Below, one piece after another: positions 51,239 through 59,037 of a DNA stretch of 64,000 nucleotides. How positions within the stretch are numbered: the first letter of the stretch is position 1; every line of letters begins with the position of its first letter. The position numbers were made by a program, and so were the translations under genes. The DNA is from Candidatus Gastranaerophilales bacterium (GTDB taxonomy: Bacteria > Cyanobacteriota > Vampirovibrionia > Gastranaerophilales > Gastranaerophilaceae), in NCBI GenBank assembly GCA_944325885.1, contig CALVBT010000002.1:1-64000 (forward strand). Reading direction: 5' to 3'. The notes beneath the pieces are model-generated. The model did not search any database, was not told the DNA's origin, and saw only the letters and a program-made list of their open reading frames with translations.

Positions 51239-53302
51239 TTACAGTTTCAACATATTTATCATTTGTGCAGAATTCATAAAGTCAGCTAAGCTTATTTGCA
51301 CCTCTTTTGTCGAATCCCAGGGATTGATAAGAATAACTTTGTCATCTTTTATCGCTTTGATTGTAAAGGCGTGATTTTCTCCAATAACTTTTTGACCTTT
51401 AATAGCTTGGTTTGTAATTGGTAGTGATACTTCTGCTATATAATTTTTAAATGTCCCATCTTGTTGTGTATTTTTTTTCAAAATTTTAATTACTTTATCA
51501 ATATTATCATAACGCTTGTCAAATACATTTGACTCTTCTTTTATTAAATTAGTGTTCCATGACGAACTGCTGTTTTCTATTGCTGACAAATTGCCATTTG
51601 AATCTATAAAACAGACGGGATGCTCTTGTGATTTACTAAAATACGCATCAGATTTTTTGCCTGTATATAAATACATAGTTAATCCAAGCAAACCACCATC
51701 TCCCATGCTTTCTATATCTGCACCCCAACTTCTTGCGACATCTAAGCCGGCAATTAATGCATTTGAATAATCGATTACAGAATATTGTTCATTATTTTCT
51801 CTTATTGTTTTTGCTACATTCTTTCTATGTTTGGCGTAGGCAATTTCTTGTAACAGTATATCTTTGTCACCGCTCGAATAATCTTTTCCTGCTTTTAGGG
51901 CTGCTTCTTTTAATTCTTCTTCTGTAATAGTATATTCAGGTTGTATATAAATTTTTTCTTTTGGAAATTTTCTTATTCCTTGATTTAAATCTTCTATTAC
52001 TTTAGGTATGCCATCAAATTTAACTTTATAAAATAAATGTGTATTTCCATTTTCATCTGTAGAAGTGTATTTTGATATCGTGTTGTTTAATATTTCTTGT
52101 CCGGCGGGATTTGTTTTTAATGTATTTAATGTTGTTAGTAAAAAACAGTTACCAATACCTCCTTGAGATGCGTTTTCAACAACACCGTTTACGGAGCTGT
52201 AATCATATTCTTTGGTTGTATTGTTTTTGTTATCCGTTACAATTTTTTTTATCAAAATACCGTCTTTATCAAACTCATTTATTACGCTTGATTTTAACAA
52301 TCCTGATTGTTTGTCATATACAAAAGATTTTGTCGGTAAATAGTTTAGTCTATTAATCATATTGGCACCATCATACTCTTCAACAAGTATGATATCTGCT
52401 TTTTCGTTCTGTACTCTTTTGCTGATTATGGTTTCGCCATCATCACCGTATTTTATTAATTCATTTTTGTTCATTTCATCTGTTAAGTATGAAATAGATT
52501 TTTCTAAAGCTTGTCCATCCTCTGAGTATGTTGTTATTTCTTTTGTTTTATTTTTTGTTTTTAAATCATTATGCACATCATATTTTTTAATAAGATTTCC
52601 GTTTTTGTTATATTCAAATGTGCTAAATTCAGAAAAAGGGTTTCTATGTTTGTCGCCTCTGTATAAACAATACTGCTCTAGTACATTGCCTTCATTATTG
52701 TAAATAATATGAGTTGTTATGTTTTTATCTGTTGATTCAAAATTTTTACCTTCTCTTATATCACAATTTGTAGAAGTTATTACTTCTTTGGGTTTTCCAT
52801 TATTTGAAAAAAATTCTATTCTATAAGCATCTTCATTATTTGCTTTAAAAAATTGAACTTTTACACCATAACCGTCATCATTTATAGATGAGATTGTTTT
52901 TTCATTATCCGCTAGTGTCTGTATTTTAAAGTTTTCAGGTCTGTTTTTTAATGCAACAATGAGAGCTTTAAATAAAGCCGTATTTTTTTCAGAAAGTTCT
53001 GTTGTCTTTTCTGATTTAGTTAAGAGTTTGTTTAATTCTTTTTTTTCAAGAATCTCATCTTCTCCGGCTGCATTAATTATTGCTTTTTGGAATGAAAGCA
53101 TTTCTGTTTTGCTGAGTATTTTATCCCCATCAGTATCATAGTCTTTTAAAATATCGGAAAATACTTCTTCTATAGCAAATCCATTGCCGAATATGCTTGT
53201 AGAAAAAGATTCTTGTCCATTTTCTATAGATAGAGTTTTATCTTTACTATAGTCTTTAAAAGAGGTATCTATATTTTTGTCTTGTTTAATATATCTAAAC
53301 AT
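51239..53302 (-). CDS. Calpain-like cysteine protease with EF-hand-like N-terminus
   Basis: A 687-residue protein. The papain-fold triad is C386 in ASQGGIGNCFLLTTL, H644 in GENHAFTIKAI and N660 in VILINPWDST, the NPW(D/G) box of calpains. An EF-hand-like loop D56-x-D58-x-D60...E67 (DTDGDKILSKTE) is followed by a degenerate second one near residues 78-89. Residues 140-375 contain repeating FxxNGxxxxxxxxDxxG-type strands (YNNEGNVLEQY, YNKNGNLIKKY, YSEDGQALEKS, FDKDGILIKKI), like toxin-type YD/RHS-like repeats. No signal peptide. Calcium control of the protease is a fair guess. Confidence 0.8.
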   Translation of the reverse strand: MFRYIKQDKNIDTSFKDYSKDKTLSIENGQESFSTSIFGNGFAIEEVFSDILKDYDTDGDKILSKTEMLSFQKAIINAAGEDEILEKKELNKLLTKSEKTTELSEKNTALFKALIVALKNRPENFKIQTLADNEKTISSINDDGYGVKVQFFKANNEDAYRIEFFSNNGKPKEVITSTNCDIREGKNFESTDKNITTHIIYNNEGNVLEQYCLYRGDKHRNPFSEFSTFEYNKNGNLIKKYDVHNDLKTKNKTKEITTYSEDGQALEKSISYLTDEMNKNELIKYGDDGETIISKRVQNEKADIILVEEYDGANMINRLNYLPTKSFVYDKQSGLLKSSVINEFDKDGILIKKIVTDNKNNTTKEYDYSSVNGVVENASQGGIGNCFLLTTLNTLKTNPAGQEILNNTISKYTSTDENGNTHLFYKVKFDGIPKVIEDLNQGIRKFPKEKIYIQPEYTITEEELKEAALKAGKDYSSGDKDILLQEIAYAKHRKNVAKTIRENNEQYSVIDYSNALIAGLDVARSWGADIESMGDGGLLGLTMYLYTGKKSDAYFSKSQEHPVCFIDSNGNLSAIENSSSSWNTNLIKEESNVFDKRYDNIDKVIKILKKNTQQDGTFKNYIAEVSLPITNQAIKGQKVIGENHAFTIKAIKDDKVILINPWDSTKEVQISLADFMNSAQMINMLKL

Positions 53303-53413
53303 AAGAATCTCTATAATGAGTGTGCTAGTTAATATATCGGTATATTTTTTATAATAGTTAAAAAAATAGATTAAATTGTTACAAGTCTTAATATTTAATT
53401 TTTATAGCAAAAA

Positions 53414-53502
53414 AGTATCGTTTTTCGAGAGGGGATTCGAAGAATCCTTCTGCAAAAACAAAAAGCCCTCTATCGAGAGCTTTTTATTGGCTGGGGCGGA
53501 AG
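53414..53502. repeat. Direct repeat, left copy (tRNA-Gln 3' end and terminator)
   Basis: 89 bp, 87 identical to 53679-53767. It copies the last 12 nt of tRNA-Gln (minus strand), the terminator hairpin and 40 more bases, but no tRNA body follows. In the 109 bases after it (53503-53611) I see only GC-rich sequence with GCTCGCTCGCG twice. Confidence 0.9.
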
Positions 53503-53611
53503 TGTCTTGCTCGCTCGCGTTTAACGGCGTTTCAGCCCCTGCCTACGCACGGGCTTTCAGCCTCGGCTCGCTCGCGTGATTCTCACCTACGGTTCTCATC
53601 CTATCGCTAAA

Positions 53612-53651
53612 AGCCATAAAAAAAGAGCCAAACGGCTCTTTTTTTATGGCT
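53612..53651. terminator. Perfect 18-bp inverted repeat, terminator-like
   Basis: Arms AGCCATAAAAAAAGAGCC and its exact complement, loop AAAC, with A/T runs inside the stem. It is next to a third copy of GGCTGGGGC (53648-53656), the tRNA end plus linker sequence, so it may be the terminator of a lost tRNA gene. Confidence 0.65.
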
Positions 53652-53678
53652 GGGGCACTCTGCCGAGAAAAACGATTG

Positions 53679-53767
53679 AGTATCGTTTTTCGAGAGGGGA
53701 TTCGAAGAATCCTTCTGCAAAAACAAAAAGCCCTCTTGCGAGAGCTTTTTATTGGCTGGGGCGGAAG
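53679..53767. repeat. Direct repeat, right copy (tRNA-Gln 3' end and terminator)
   Basis: The copy belonging to the intact tRNA-Gln; 265 bp from the left copy. A duplicated tRNA 3' end of this type is what site-specific integration at a tRNA leaves (attL/attR), but tandem gene duplication and decay would also explain it. Confidence 0.9.
53720..53750 (-). terminator. Terminator of tRNA-Gln
   Basis: On the minus strand AAAAAGCTCTC, loop GCAA, GAGGGCTTTTT, 6 bases after the tRNA. The same hairpin stands in the left repeat at 53460-53485. Confidence 0.8.
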
Positions 53768-53828
53768 GATTCGAACCTCCGGAATGGCTGGACCAAAACC
53801 AGCTGCCTTACCACTTGGCGACGCCCCA
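53756..53828 (-). tRNA. tRNA-Gln (UUG anticodon)
   Basis: 73 nt on the minus strand: acceptor TGGGGCG/CGCCCCA, anticodon stem GCTGG/CCAGC with loop TTTTGGT (anticodon TTG), T-arm GGAGG-TTCGAAT-CCTTC, discriminator G. The U1-A72 end is typical of tRNA-Gln. CCA is not encoded. Confidence 0.95.
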
Positions 53829-53907
53829 ATATTGTTGTAGCTTGTTGCTATATCTTGTGTCTGTATTATATATATTATTAGGCACATACCATGATGTCAA
53901 GCCGTTG

Positions 53908-54102
53908 TTATTTGAACAGCCCGAGTTGTTTGCCGCTGCAGGATTTTTTGTAGATTTCATAGTCAAAACAGCCTATGTCGTTGTATGCAACAGGGTTGTC
54001 CACAAGGTCTTGAATCCTGCCTTGTCCTACAGTGCAGCGTTTTATGTACCTGCAAAAGCTGCAAATCTTCCACTTTTCATCAAGTTTGTTCATTTTTGCC
54101 AT
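53908..54102 (-). CDS. Small cysteine-rich protein, unknown function
   Basis: A 64-residue protein with five cysteines: KICSFCRYIKRC (C14, C17, C23), then DIGCFDYE and KSCSGKQ. CxxC plus two further cysteines suggests a metal site or iron-sulfur cluster. The ribosome-binding site is weak (GCGGTAAAA). It is divergent from the DUF4013-like gene with about 70 bases between. The cysteine pattern and the composition make a real gene likely, but not certain. Confidence 0.55.
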   Translation of the reverse strand: MAKMNKLDEKWKICSFCRYIKRCTVGQGRIQDLVDNPVAYNDIGCFDYEIYKKSCSGKQLGLFK

Positions 54103-54171
54103 AGAAAAATTTTACCGCATAATCGTAAAATATGCTAAAATAATTCAGTATTTTTTAATAGGAGTTTTTTT

Positions 54172-54987
54172 ATGGGTTTAAATATTGAAAGTGCAATCAA
54201 ATATATGTTTAAAGATAAGGATTGCAAAAAGAAATTGTTAATCGGTTCTTTGTTTATGATAGGTATGGCTGTGCTTAATGTTATGAGCAAGGTTGCGGAA
54301 CTCATAGGCGATATGAAAGAAGAACAGCTAAAGGCATATATGCATCTTTTGCCGCAGTTTTTAATAATAGGTTCTGTAATATTTATTGGCGCAAGTATTC
54401 TTAATATCTTTTCCAGCGGATATTTTGCAAAAAACATAAACTTGCGTATTTTTAAGCCTGACGCAGAATTGTTGGAATGGACTGACTGGGGCAATATGTT
54501 TTTGGTTGGGATAAAATCCACAATTGCTGTTTGTATTTATATTGCTGTGTTTTTGTTGATACTTATGATACCCGTATTTTTTATTGTACTTTCTGCTGCT
54601 GTTTTTAATAAAGGTGCTGTAATATTATGTATAATAGTGTTTATATTGTTGTGTTTGATTTTATCTGTTTTTGCGGCAATATTTTTTTCTGCGGCATCGC
54701 TTGCTTTCTGTACTAATTTAAAATTCGCTTCTTATTTTAATTTTCCTCTTATAACCAAGTTTGTGACAAAGAACTTTTTGGAATTCTTTATTTACGTGCT
54801 GCTAATATTTGCGCTTTCAACAATGGCAAATATTGTGAACGGAATACTTGCTTTGACGATTGTTGGAATAGTGGCAATCCCATTTGTGCTGTTTTATCAG
54901 CTGCTTGTCGCAAATGACCTTGCGGCGCAGTTTGTTAGAAATACTCTTGATATGAACGAATCTGCTCAAGAACAGCAAAACAGCTAA
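54172..54987 (+). CDS. DUF4013-like multi-pass membrane protein
   Basis: A 271-residue integral membrane protein with about six helices. The opening IESAIKYMFKDKDCKKKLLIGSLFMIGMAVLN is the DUF4013 pattern (helix, then KDPDWxKKLLIG-like). GYFAKNINLRIFKPDAELLEWTDWGNMFLVGIK is the family's conserved cytoplasmic loop. Function is not known. TAGGAG stands before the ATG. It ends at a bidirectional terminator shared with pfp. Confidence 0.85.
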   Translation: MGLNIESAIKYMFKDKDCKKKLLIGSLFMIGMAVLNVMSKVAELIGDMKEEQLKAYMHLLPQFLIIGSVIFIGASILNIFSSGYFAKNINLRIFKPDAELLEWTDWGNMFLVGIKSTIAVCIYIAVFLLILMIPVFFIVLSAAVFNKGAVILCIIVFILLCLILSVFAAIFFSAASLAFCTNLKFASYFNFPLITKFVTKNFLEFFIYVLLIFALSTMANIVNGILALTIVGIVAIPFVLFYQLLVANDLAAQFVRNTLDMNESAQEQQNS

Positions 54988-55008
54988 CCGTTTTGGATTT
55001 ATAAATAA

Positions 55009-55045
55009 TAAAGCGGTAGAGGAATTTACCTTTACCGCTTTTATT
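55009..55045. terminator. Bidirectional terminator
   Basis: AAAGCGGTA (55010-55018) and TACCGCTTT (55033-55041), 14-base loop, T run on the right and A-rich left side, between two convergent genes. Confidence 0.8.
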
Positions 55046-55065
55046 ATTATATTTGTAAACTGCTG

Positions 55066-56739
55066 TTATTTTTTAGCAGCTTCTCTTTCGAGTTTGAGTG
55101 TTTGTGTTGTAATGTCACAAACTTCACTAGGTCCCCAGTATTGGATAGAGCCGGGGAATACGTATTCGTCGTTCATAGCCCAGTTTTCTCTGTTTGCTTC
55201 GAGTTTTTTGAATACAGGGCCGTCCAGTCTGACAAGAGCTTTTTGAATAACAGGTTTCATGTGACCGTGACGTTTTTCCATATTCATCATCATAGTGAGC
55301 GGTACACCGCCAGCAACCCATTGAGGAGAAGGTGCTGTGAGGTTTCTTACAGAAGAAAGATATCCTGTCAAACCTGATTGAATCAGTGCATAAGCATTGA
55401 AACCTAAAGCATAGCAGTAGTTTGCATCAAAGTTTGACGGGAATGCACATCTGCCTTCGTAACCGAAGAAATGGCACTGGTCAGAGAATTTGCCCATAAA
55501 TTCGCCCTGTGTTTTCATTTCATCAAGTTTAACTTTAATCATTTCGATTAACAGTTTTTCTGTTTCGATTTTAGAAACTTGAACATTGCCGTGCGGATCT
55601 CTGTCCATGAGCAATTGAGCTTTAATCAATACAGGCAGTGATTCAAACACTTTTGCATTTTCAGGTTCGAGTCTGCTTTCGATAAAGTTGAATCTGTCAG
55701 CAGGTACTGTCAGTTTGTTGTAAGAAGCATCCTGCTCAAGAGTAGACATTACATCGTTGAGGTTTGCAATCATTGTTTTCATTTCAGGGATAAATTCAAT
55801 CAGCCCTTCAGGAATCAAAGCAACACCAAAGTTTTTGCCAGCGTTTGCACGTCTGGCAATGATGTCTGCCATATAGTCAACGATTTGTTTCAATGACATT
55901 TTCTTTTCTTCAACTTCTTCTGAAATCAAAGTAATGTTCGGCTGTGTTTGCAAAGCTACTTCCAGAGCTACGTGAGTAGCACTTCTGCCCATAACTTTAA
56001 CAAAGTGCCAGTATTTTTTAGCGGAGTTTACATCTCTTTGAATGTTTCCTACGAGTTCTGCATAAGTTTTTGTAGCAGTATCAAAACCGAAGGAAATCTC
56101 GATTTGTTCATTTTTCAAGTCGCCGTCAATTGTTTTCGGGCATCCGATAACCTGAATGTTTGCATTTTTTGAAACAAACCATTCTGCGAGCATTGCAGCG
56201 TTTGTGTTAGAATCGTCACCGCCGATAATAACAATGCCAGAAATGTTCAATTTTTTGCAGTTTGCTAAAGATTTTTCAAACTGTTCTTCTGTTTCCAGTT
56301 TTGTTCTGCCGGAACCTATGATGTCAAAACCGCCGGTGTTTCTGTATGCATCAATGATTTCGTCAGTAAATTCAATGTATTGTCCGTCGATAATACCGGA
56401 TGGCCCGCCTAAGAAGCCATAGAGTTTGCTTTGCGGGTTAGCCTGTTTTAGTGCATCGTAAAGACCTGCAACAACGTTGTGTCCGCCGGGAGCCTGTCCG
56501 CCGGAGAGGATTACGCCGACATTTCTTGCTTCATAGTTTTTTTCTTCACCGGATTTGAATGTTACAGTGCATTTTCCGTATGTGTTTTCAAACAGTTTTT
56601 TGATTTGTTCCTGATCTTTTACGCATTCTGTTTTGTCGCCTTCGATAACAGCGATTTTTTTAATGCCTGCAGCCAGTGTGGATGGCAATACGGGTTTGAA
56701 CTCCAGTCTTGCCTTTTGTAAAGGTGATAATTCTACCAT
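55066..56739 (-). CDS. pfp: Pyrophosphate-dependent phosphofructokinase
   Basis: A 557-residue PPi--fructose-6-phosphate 1-phosphotransferase of the long (plant beta-subunit / spirochaete-like) group. [18 protein letters not shown] is the N-terminal phosphate loop. GGDDSNTNA, with aspartate where ATP-dependent enzymes have glycine (GGDG), and [11 protein letters not shown], with lysine in the PPi-specific position, mark PPi as phosphoryl donor. [20 protein letters not shown] holds the sugar-phosphate site. The reaction is reversible and saves ATP in fermentative glycolysis. Confidence 0.96.
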   Translation of the reverse strand: MVELSPLQKARLEFKPVLPSTLAAGIKKIAVIEGDKTECVKDQEQIKKLFENTYGKCTVTFKSGEEKNYEARNVGVILSGGQAPGGHNVVAGLYDALKQANPQSKLYGFLGGPSGIIDGQYIEFTDEIIDAYRNTGGFDIIGSGRTKLETEEQFEKSLANCKKLNISGIVIIGGDDSNTNAAMLAEWFVSKNANIQVIGCPKTIDGDLKNEQIEISFGFDTATKTYAELVGNIQRDVNSAKKYWHFVKVMGRSATHVALEVALQTQPNITLISEEVEEKKMSLKQIVDYMADIIARRANAGKNFGVALIPEGLIEFIPEMKTMIANLNDVMSTLEQDASYNKLTVPADRFNFIESRLEPENAKVFESLPVLIKAQLLMDRDPHGNVQVSKIETEKLLIEMIKVKLDEMKTQGEFMGKFSDQCHFFGYEGRCAFPSNFDANYCYALGFNAYALIQSGLTGYLSSVRNLTAPSPQWVAGGVPLTMMMNMEKRHGHMKPVIQKALVRLDGPVFKKLEANRENWAMNDEYVFPGSIQYWGPSEVCDITTQTLKLEREAAKK

Positions 56740-56859
56740 AATTTAATAACCTCATATCTGTTAATAATTACATTTTTGATTTTACCATGAATACAGTGAA
56801 TAGCATTGCAAAAAGATATTGTTAAGAATTGTTAACAGAAAATAACATAAAAAGGCAAT

Positions 56860-56927
56860 TTTACAGAAGAAATATTTTTTATATATATACAGGAACGAGG
56901 AATCCAAAAAAGACTGCAAAAGTCTTT
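56860..56927 (+). promoter_or_regulatory. Promoter and leader hairpin of the 56962 gene
   Basis: TTTACA (56860-56865), 18 bases, TATATA (56884-56889). A perfect small hairpin AAAGACT-GCAAA-AGTCTTT (56909-56927) lies at the 5' end of the expected mRNA, a place where hairpins usually stabilise transcripts. A strong AGGGGAT site follows before the ATG. Confidence 0.6.
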
Positions 56928-56961
56928 AGTTTACTAAGAGGAATTATTAGGGGATAAGATT

Positions 56962-58299
56962 ATGGCAGATTCATTAAGCGTAAATGCAAGAAAAGCTTGG
57001 ACAGTAAATGTACCTACACCGAGTGTTGTTGCTAGCAATTTATATCAATATGATTTGTTTCCGACAGGCACATCAAGAGCTGTTATGTATCCTCAAGATA
57101 GCCTCGGAGTAATGAACGACAGTATGTTGTACAATTTCGATTGTGACGCATCAAATCTCTTAAACGGTTCAGCTAGCTTGTTCAATCAGGTTATGCCGCT
57201 GCTTCAAAAATGGCAGGCTCAACAGGCTGCATTGTATCAAAAGATGATGATGGCTATTTCTGGCGGTACAAATACAAATATCAATATTACTGATAATACA
57301 AATGTAGATAATGACGGCAAAAAGAAAATTGACGGCAAAAAAGTTATAAGCGAAACAGAAGTTTCTTCTACACTTCAACGTAAAATTATGTCAGACCCGA
57401 CATGGTCTAAAATCTTTACATCAAATGACTTTGAATACACTGATAAAGATGGTAAAAAACAAACTACATCATTGCTCAGAAGATTAATCGGTCTTTGTGA
57501 TGATTATATGAAAAATCTCAAAGATCCTGAATTAAGCACAGAAAATTATGAAAAAATCTGGGATATCGCAGGCAGATATGCAAAAACTGGCAAATTGTCC
57601 AGAGAAGACTATGCAACATTAGTTCAAATTGCACAAAATCCTGGCGGCCCCGGCGCATACAAAGCTGATGATGAGGATGATGATGATACAGATGTAAAAT
57701 CATCCGCACGCTCTCAGGCTAACATAATTGAAAGAGCTAATGCAGCTAACGGTTATAAGAAAACTGCAGAAAACTACTTTGAAGCTATGGATGGTGCAGG
57801 TACAGACAAAAAATTAATGGCAAAAGCTTCAAAAGCAGTAACAAAAGATAATGTTATAGAAACAATACAAGCCTTTAATGAACATAATGAAATGGAAGGC
57901 GACGGCTTGACTCTTGTAGAAAAAATCTTTGATGAATGTAACAACTGGGGTACAGGCAACAACCACGGCTGGTTGACAACAAACGGCTGGGGCGACGATG
58001 ACGCAAAACCTTATGTTAAGAAAATCAAAGAAGCTTTAGTTGAAAGAGCTGAAGAATTCGTTGAAGACAAAGCATGCTCTGAAGAAACAGCAAAAGCTAT
58101 TAAAGATGCAATTACAAATCTTGAAACAAGATTCAATGCAGTAACAAAAGGCGACCTGTCTAAGAATGACAAAGAAGCTGTTTCAGAAGCAGTAAACAAA
58201 CTCTACGAAACATTACTCAAAGCAGAAAAAGAAACTTATAAAGAATTTGATAAAGAGTACAATATTACAGATGAACAAGTCCTGAGCGGACAAGAATAA
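56962..58299 (+). CDS. Probably abundant protein with an annexin-like GxGTD segment
   Basis: A 445-residue protein with no signal peptide. Residues 1-100 are N/L/Q-rich, followed by a low-complexity TNTNINITDNTNVDND linker. Around residue 275, YFEAMDGAGTDKKLMAKASKAVTKDNVIETIQAFNEH matches the annexin repeat pattern (xAMxGxGTDExxLIxIL...I...Y), with the calcium-loop residues G278-A-G-T-D282. Only one such repeat is clear, against four in true annexins. An acidic run DDEDDDDTD (near residue 237) may bind cations. The strong ribosome-binding site and the leader hairpin suggest high expression. No other family recognised. Confidence 0.65.
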   Translation: MADSLSVNARKAWTVNVPTPSVVASNLYQYDLFPTGTSRAVMYPQDSLGVMNDSMLYNFDCDASNLLNGSASLFNQVMPLLQKWQAQQAALYQKMMMAISGGTNTNINITDNTNVDNDGKKKIDGKKVISETEVSSTLQRKIMSDPTWSKIFTSNDFEYTDKDGKKQTTSLLRRLIGLCDDYMKNLKDPELSTENYEKIWDIAGRYAKTGKLSREDYATLVQIAQNPGGPGAYKADDEDDDDTDVKSSARSQANIIERANAANGYKKTAENYFEAMDGAGTDKKLMAKASKAVTKDNVIETIQAFNEHNEMEGDGLTLVEKIFDECNNWGTGNNHGWLTTNGWGDDDAKPYVKKIKEALVERAEEFVEDKACSEETAKAIKDAITNLETRFNAVTKGDLSKNDKEAVSEAVNKLYETLLKAEKETYKEFDKEYNITDEQVLSGQE

Positions 58300-58347
58300 T
58301 AAGTCAATAATTTATTCCTCGGTTTATAATAGGTATGGTAGGTTTTC

Positions 58348-58377
58348 AAGGACACGAAATGTGTCCTTTATTTTTTT
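58348..58377 (+). terminator. Terminator of the 56962 gene
   Basis: AAGGACAC, loop GAAAT, GTGTCCTT, followed by seven or more T. Confidence 0.88.
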
Positions 58378-58379
58378 GT

Positions 58380-58412
58380 AAAACAAAACGGGCTTTGTTT
58401 TAAGCCTGTTTT
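58380..58412 (-). terminator. Terminator of the Skp-like gene
   Basis: On the minus strand AAAACAGGCTT / AAGCCCGTTTT arms (58412-58402 and 58395-58385) with one mismatch, then a T-rich tail. Confidence 0.7.
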
Positions 58413-58428
58413 AGTTTGAGTATAAAAT

Positions 58429-58902
58429 TTATTTTGCAGGTTTAAACTTGCCTGAGTTGAGGTAGTTTATTACATCTTGCGAAATATCTATTCCGCCTGT
58501 GAAAATTACTCTGTAATCAAGCACAACATCAATTTTTTTGTCTGCTGCAACTGCTTTTGTTGCTTGCAGGATGTTGTTTTCTACTTCCTGCGCTCTTTTT
58601 AGTTTGAGCTTGTCAAATTCTTCGTTTTTAACTTTGAAATCTTTTTGCACCTGATCTTCAAAGTTCTTTTTGTTTATTGGAGATTCAATATTTTTGTATT
58701 GTTTTTCTTTATCCATCAAATATTGCTGCAATTCCAGATATTTTGTATCGATTTCTTTATAGGCCTGTTTTGCATATTCATAATTGGATTCTACTGTTTT
58801 GTAGTTTACATAGCCTATTGTTTGAGCTTGCGCAGTATTGTGTGCAGCGTTGAACATAAATAAAGCTGCTGCTGCAATAAATAATGCTCTTAATTTTTTC
58901 AT
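58429..58902 (-). CDS. OmpH/Skp-family periplasmic chaperone
   Basis: A 157-residue exported protein. The start at 58902 gives a clean signal peptide (MKKLRALFIAAAALFMFNAAHNTAQA), preceded by GGGAG. The mature part begins QTIGYVNYKTVESNYEYAKQ, the usual Skp start (xIGxVDxxxVxxxxxxxK), then a long coiled coil, and ends in VAADKKIDVVLDYRVIFTGGIDISQDVINYLN, the C-terminal beta part of the OmpH family. It would hold outer-membrane proteins in the periplasm. Consistent with a diderm cell. Confidence 0.9.
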   Translation of the reverse strand: MKKLRALFIAAAALFMFNAAHNTAQAQTIGYVNYKTVESNYEYAKQAYKEIDTKYLELQQYLMDKEKQYKNIESPINKKNFEDQVQKDFKVKNEEFDKLKLKRAQEVENNILQATKAVAADKKIDVVLDYRVIFTGGIDISQDVINYLNSGKFKPAK

Positions 58903-59037
58903 AATTTTATATACTCCCATTATACCTTTTTGCTTATCCTTCTAGTAAAAAATTTTAACAACAATCATATGTAAAGACAAGTGAAAAATATTCAGGTTGA
59001 TTATATAATAATTTTTATCAGATTAAAAAATATAATA

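Noticed and set aside
49609-53302. Typical secreted toxin (RHS/YD-repeat) reading of the calpain-like pair
   Set aside because: The repeats are short and irregular, and there is no C-terminal toxin domain or immunity gene; the protease motif is the better explanation.
53543-54138. Open frames running across the repeats and tRNA-Gln
   Set aside because: They read through the tRNA and terminator hairpins; no ribosome-binding sites and no protein-like composition.
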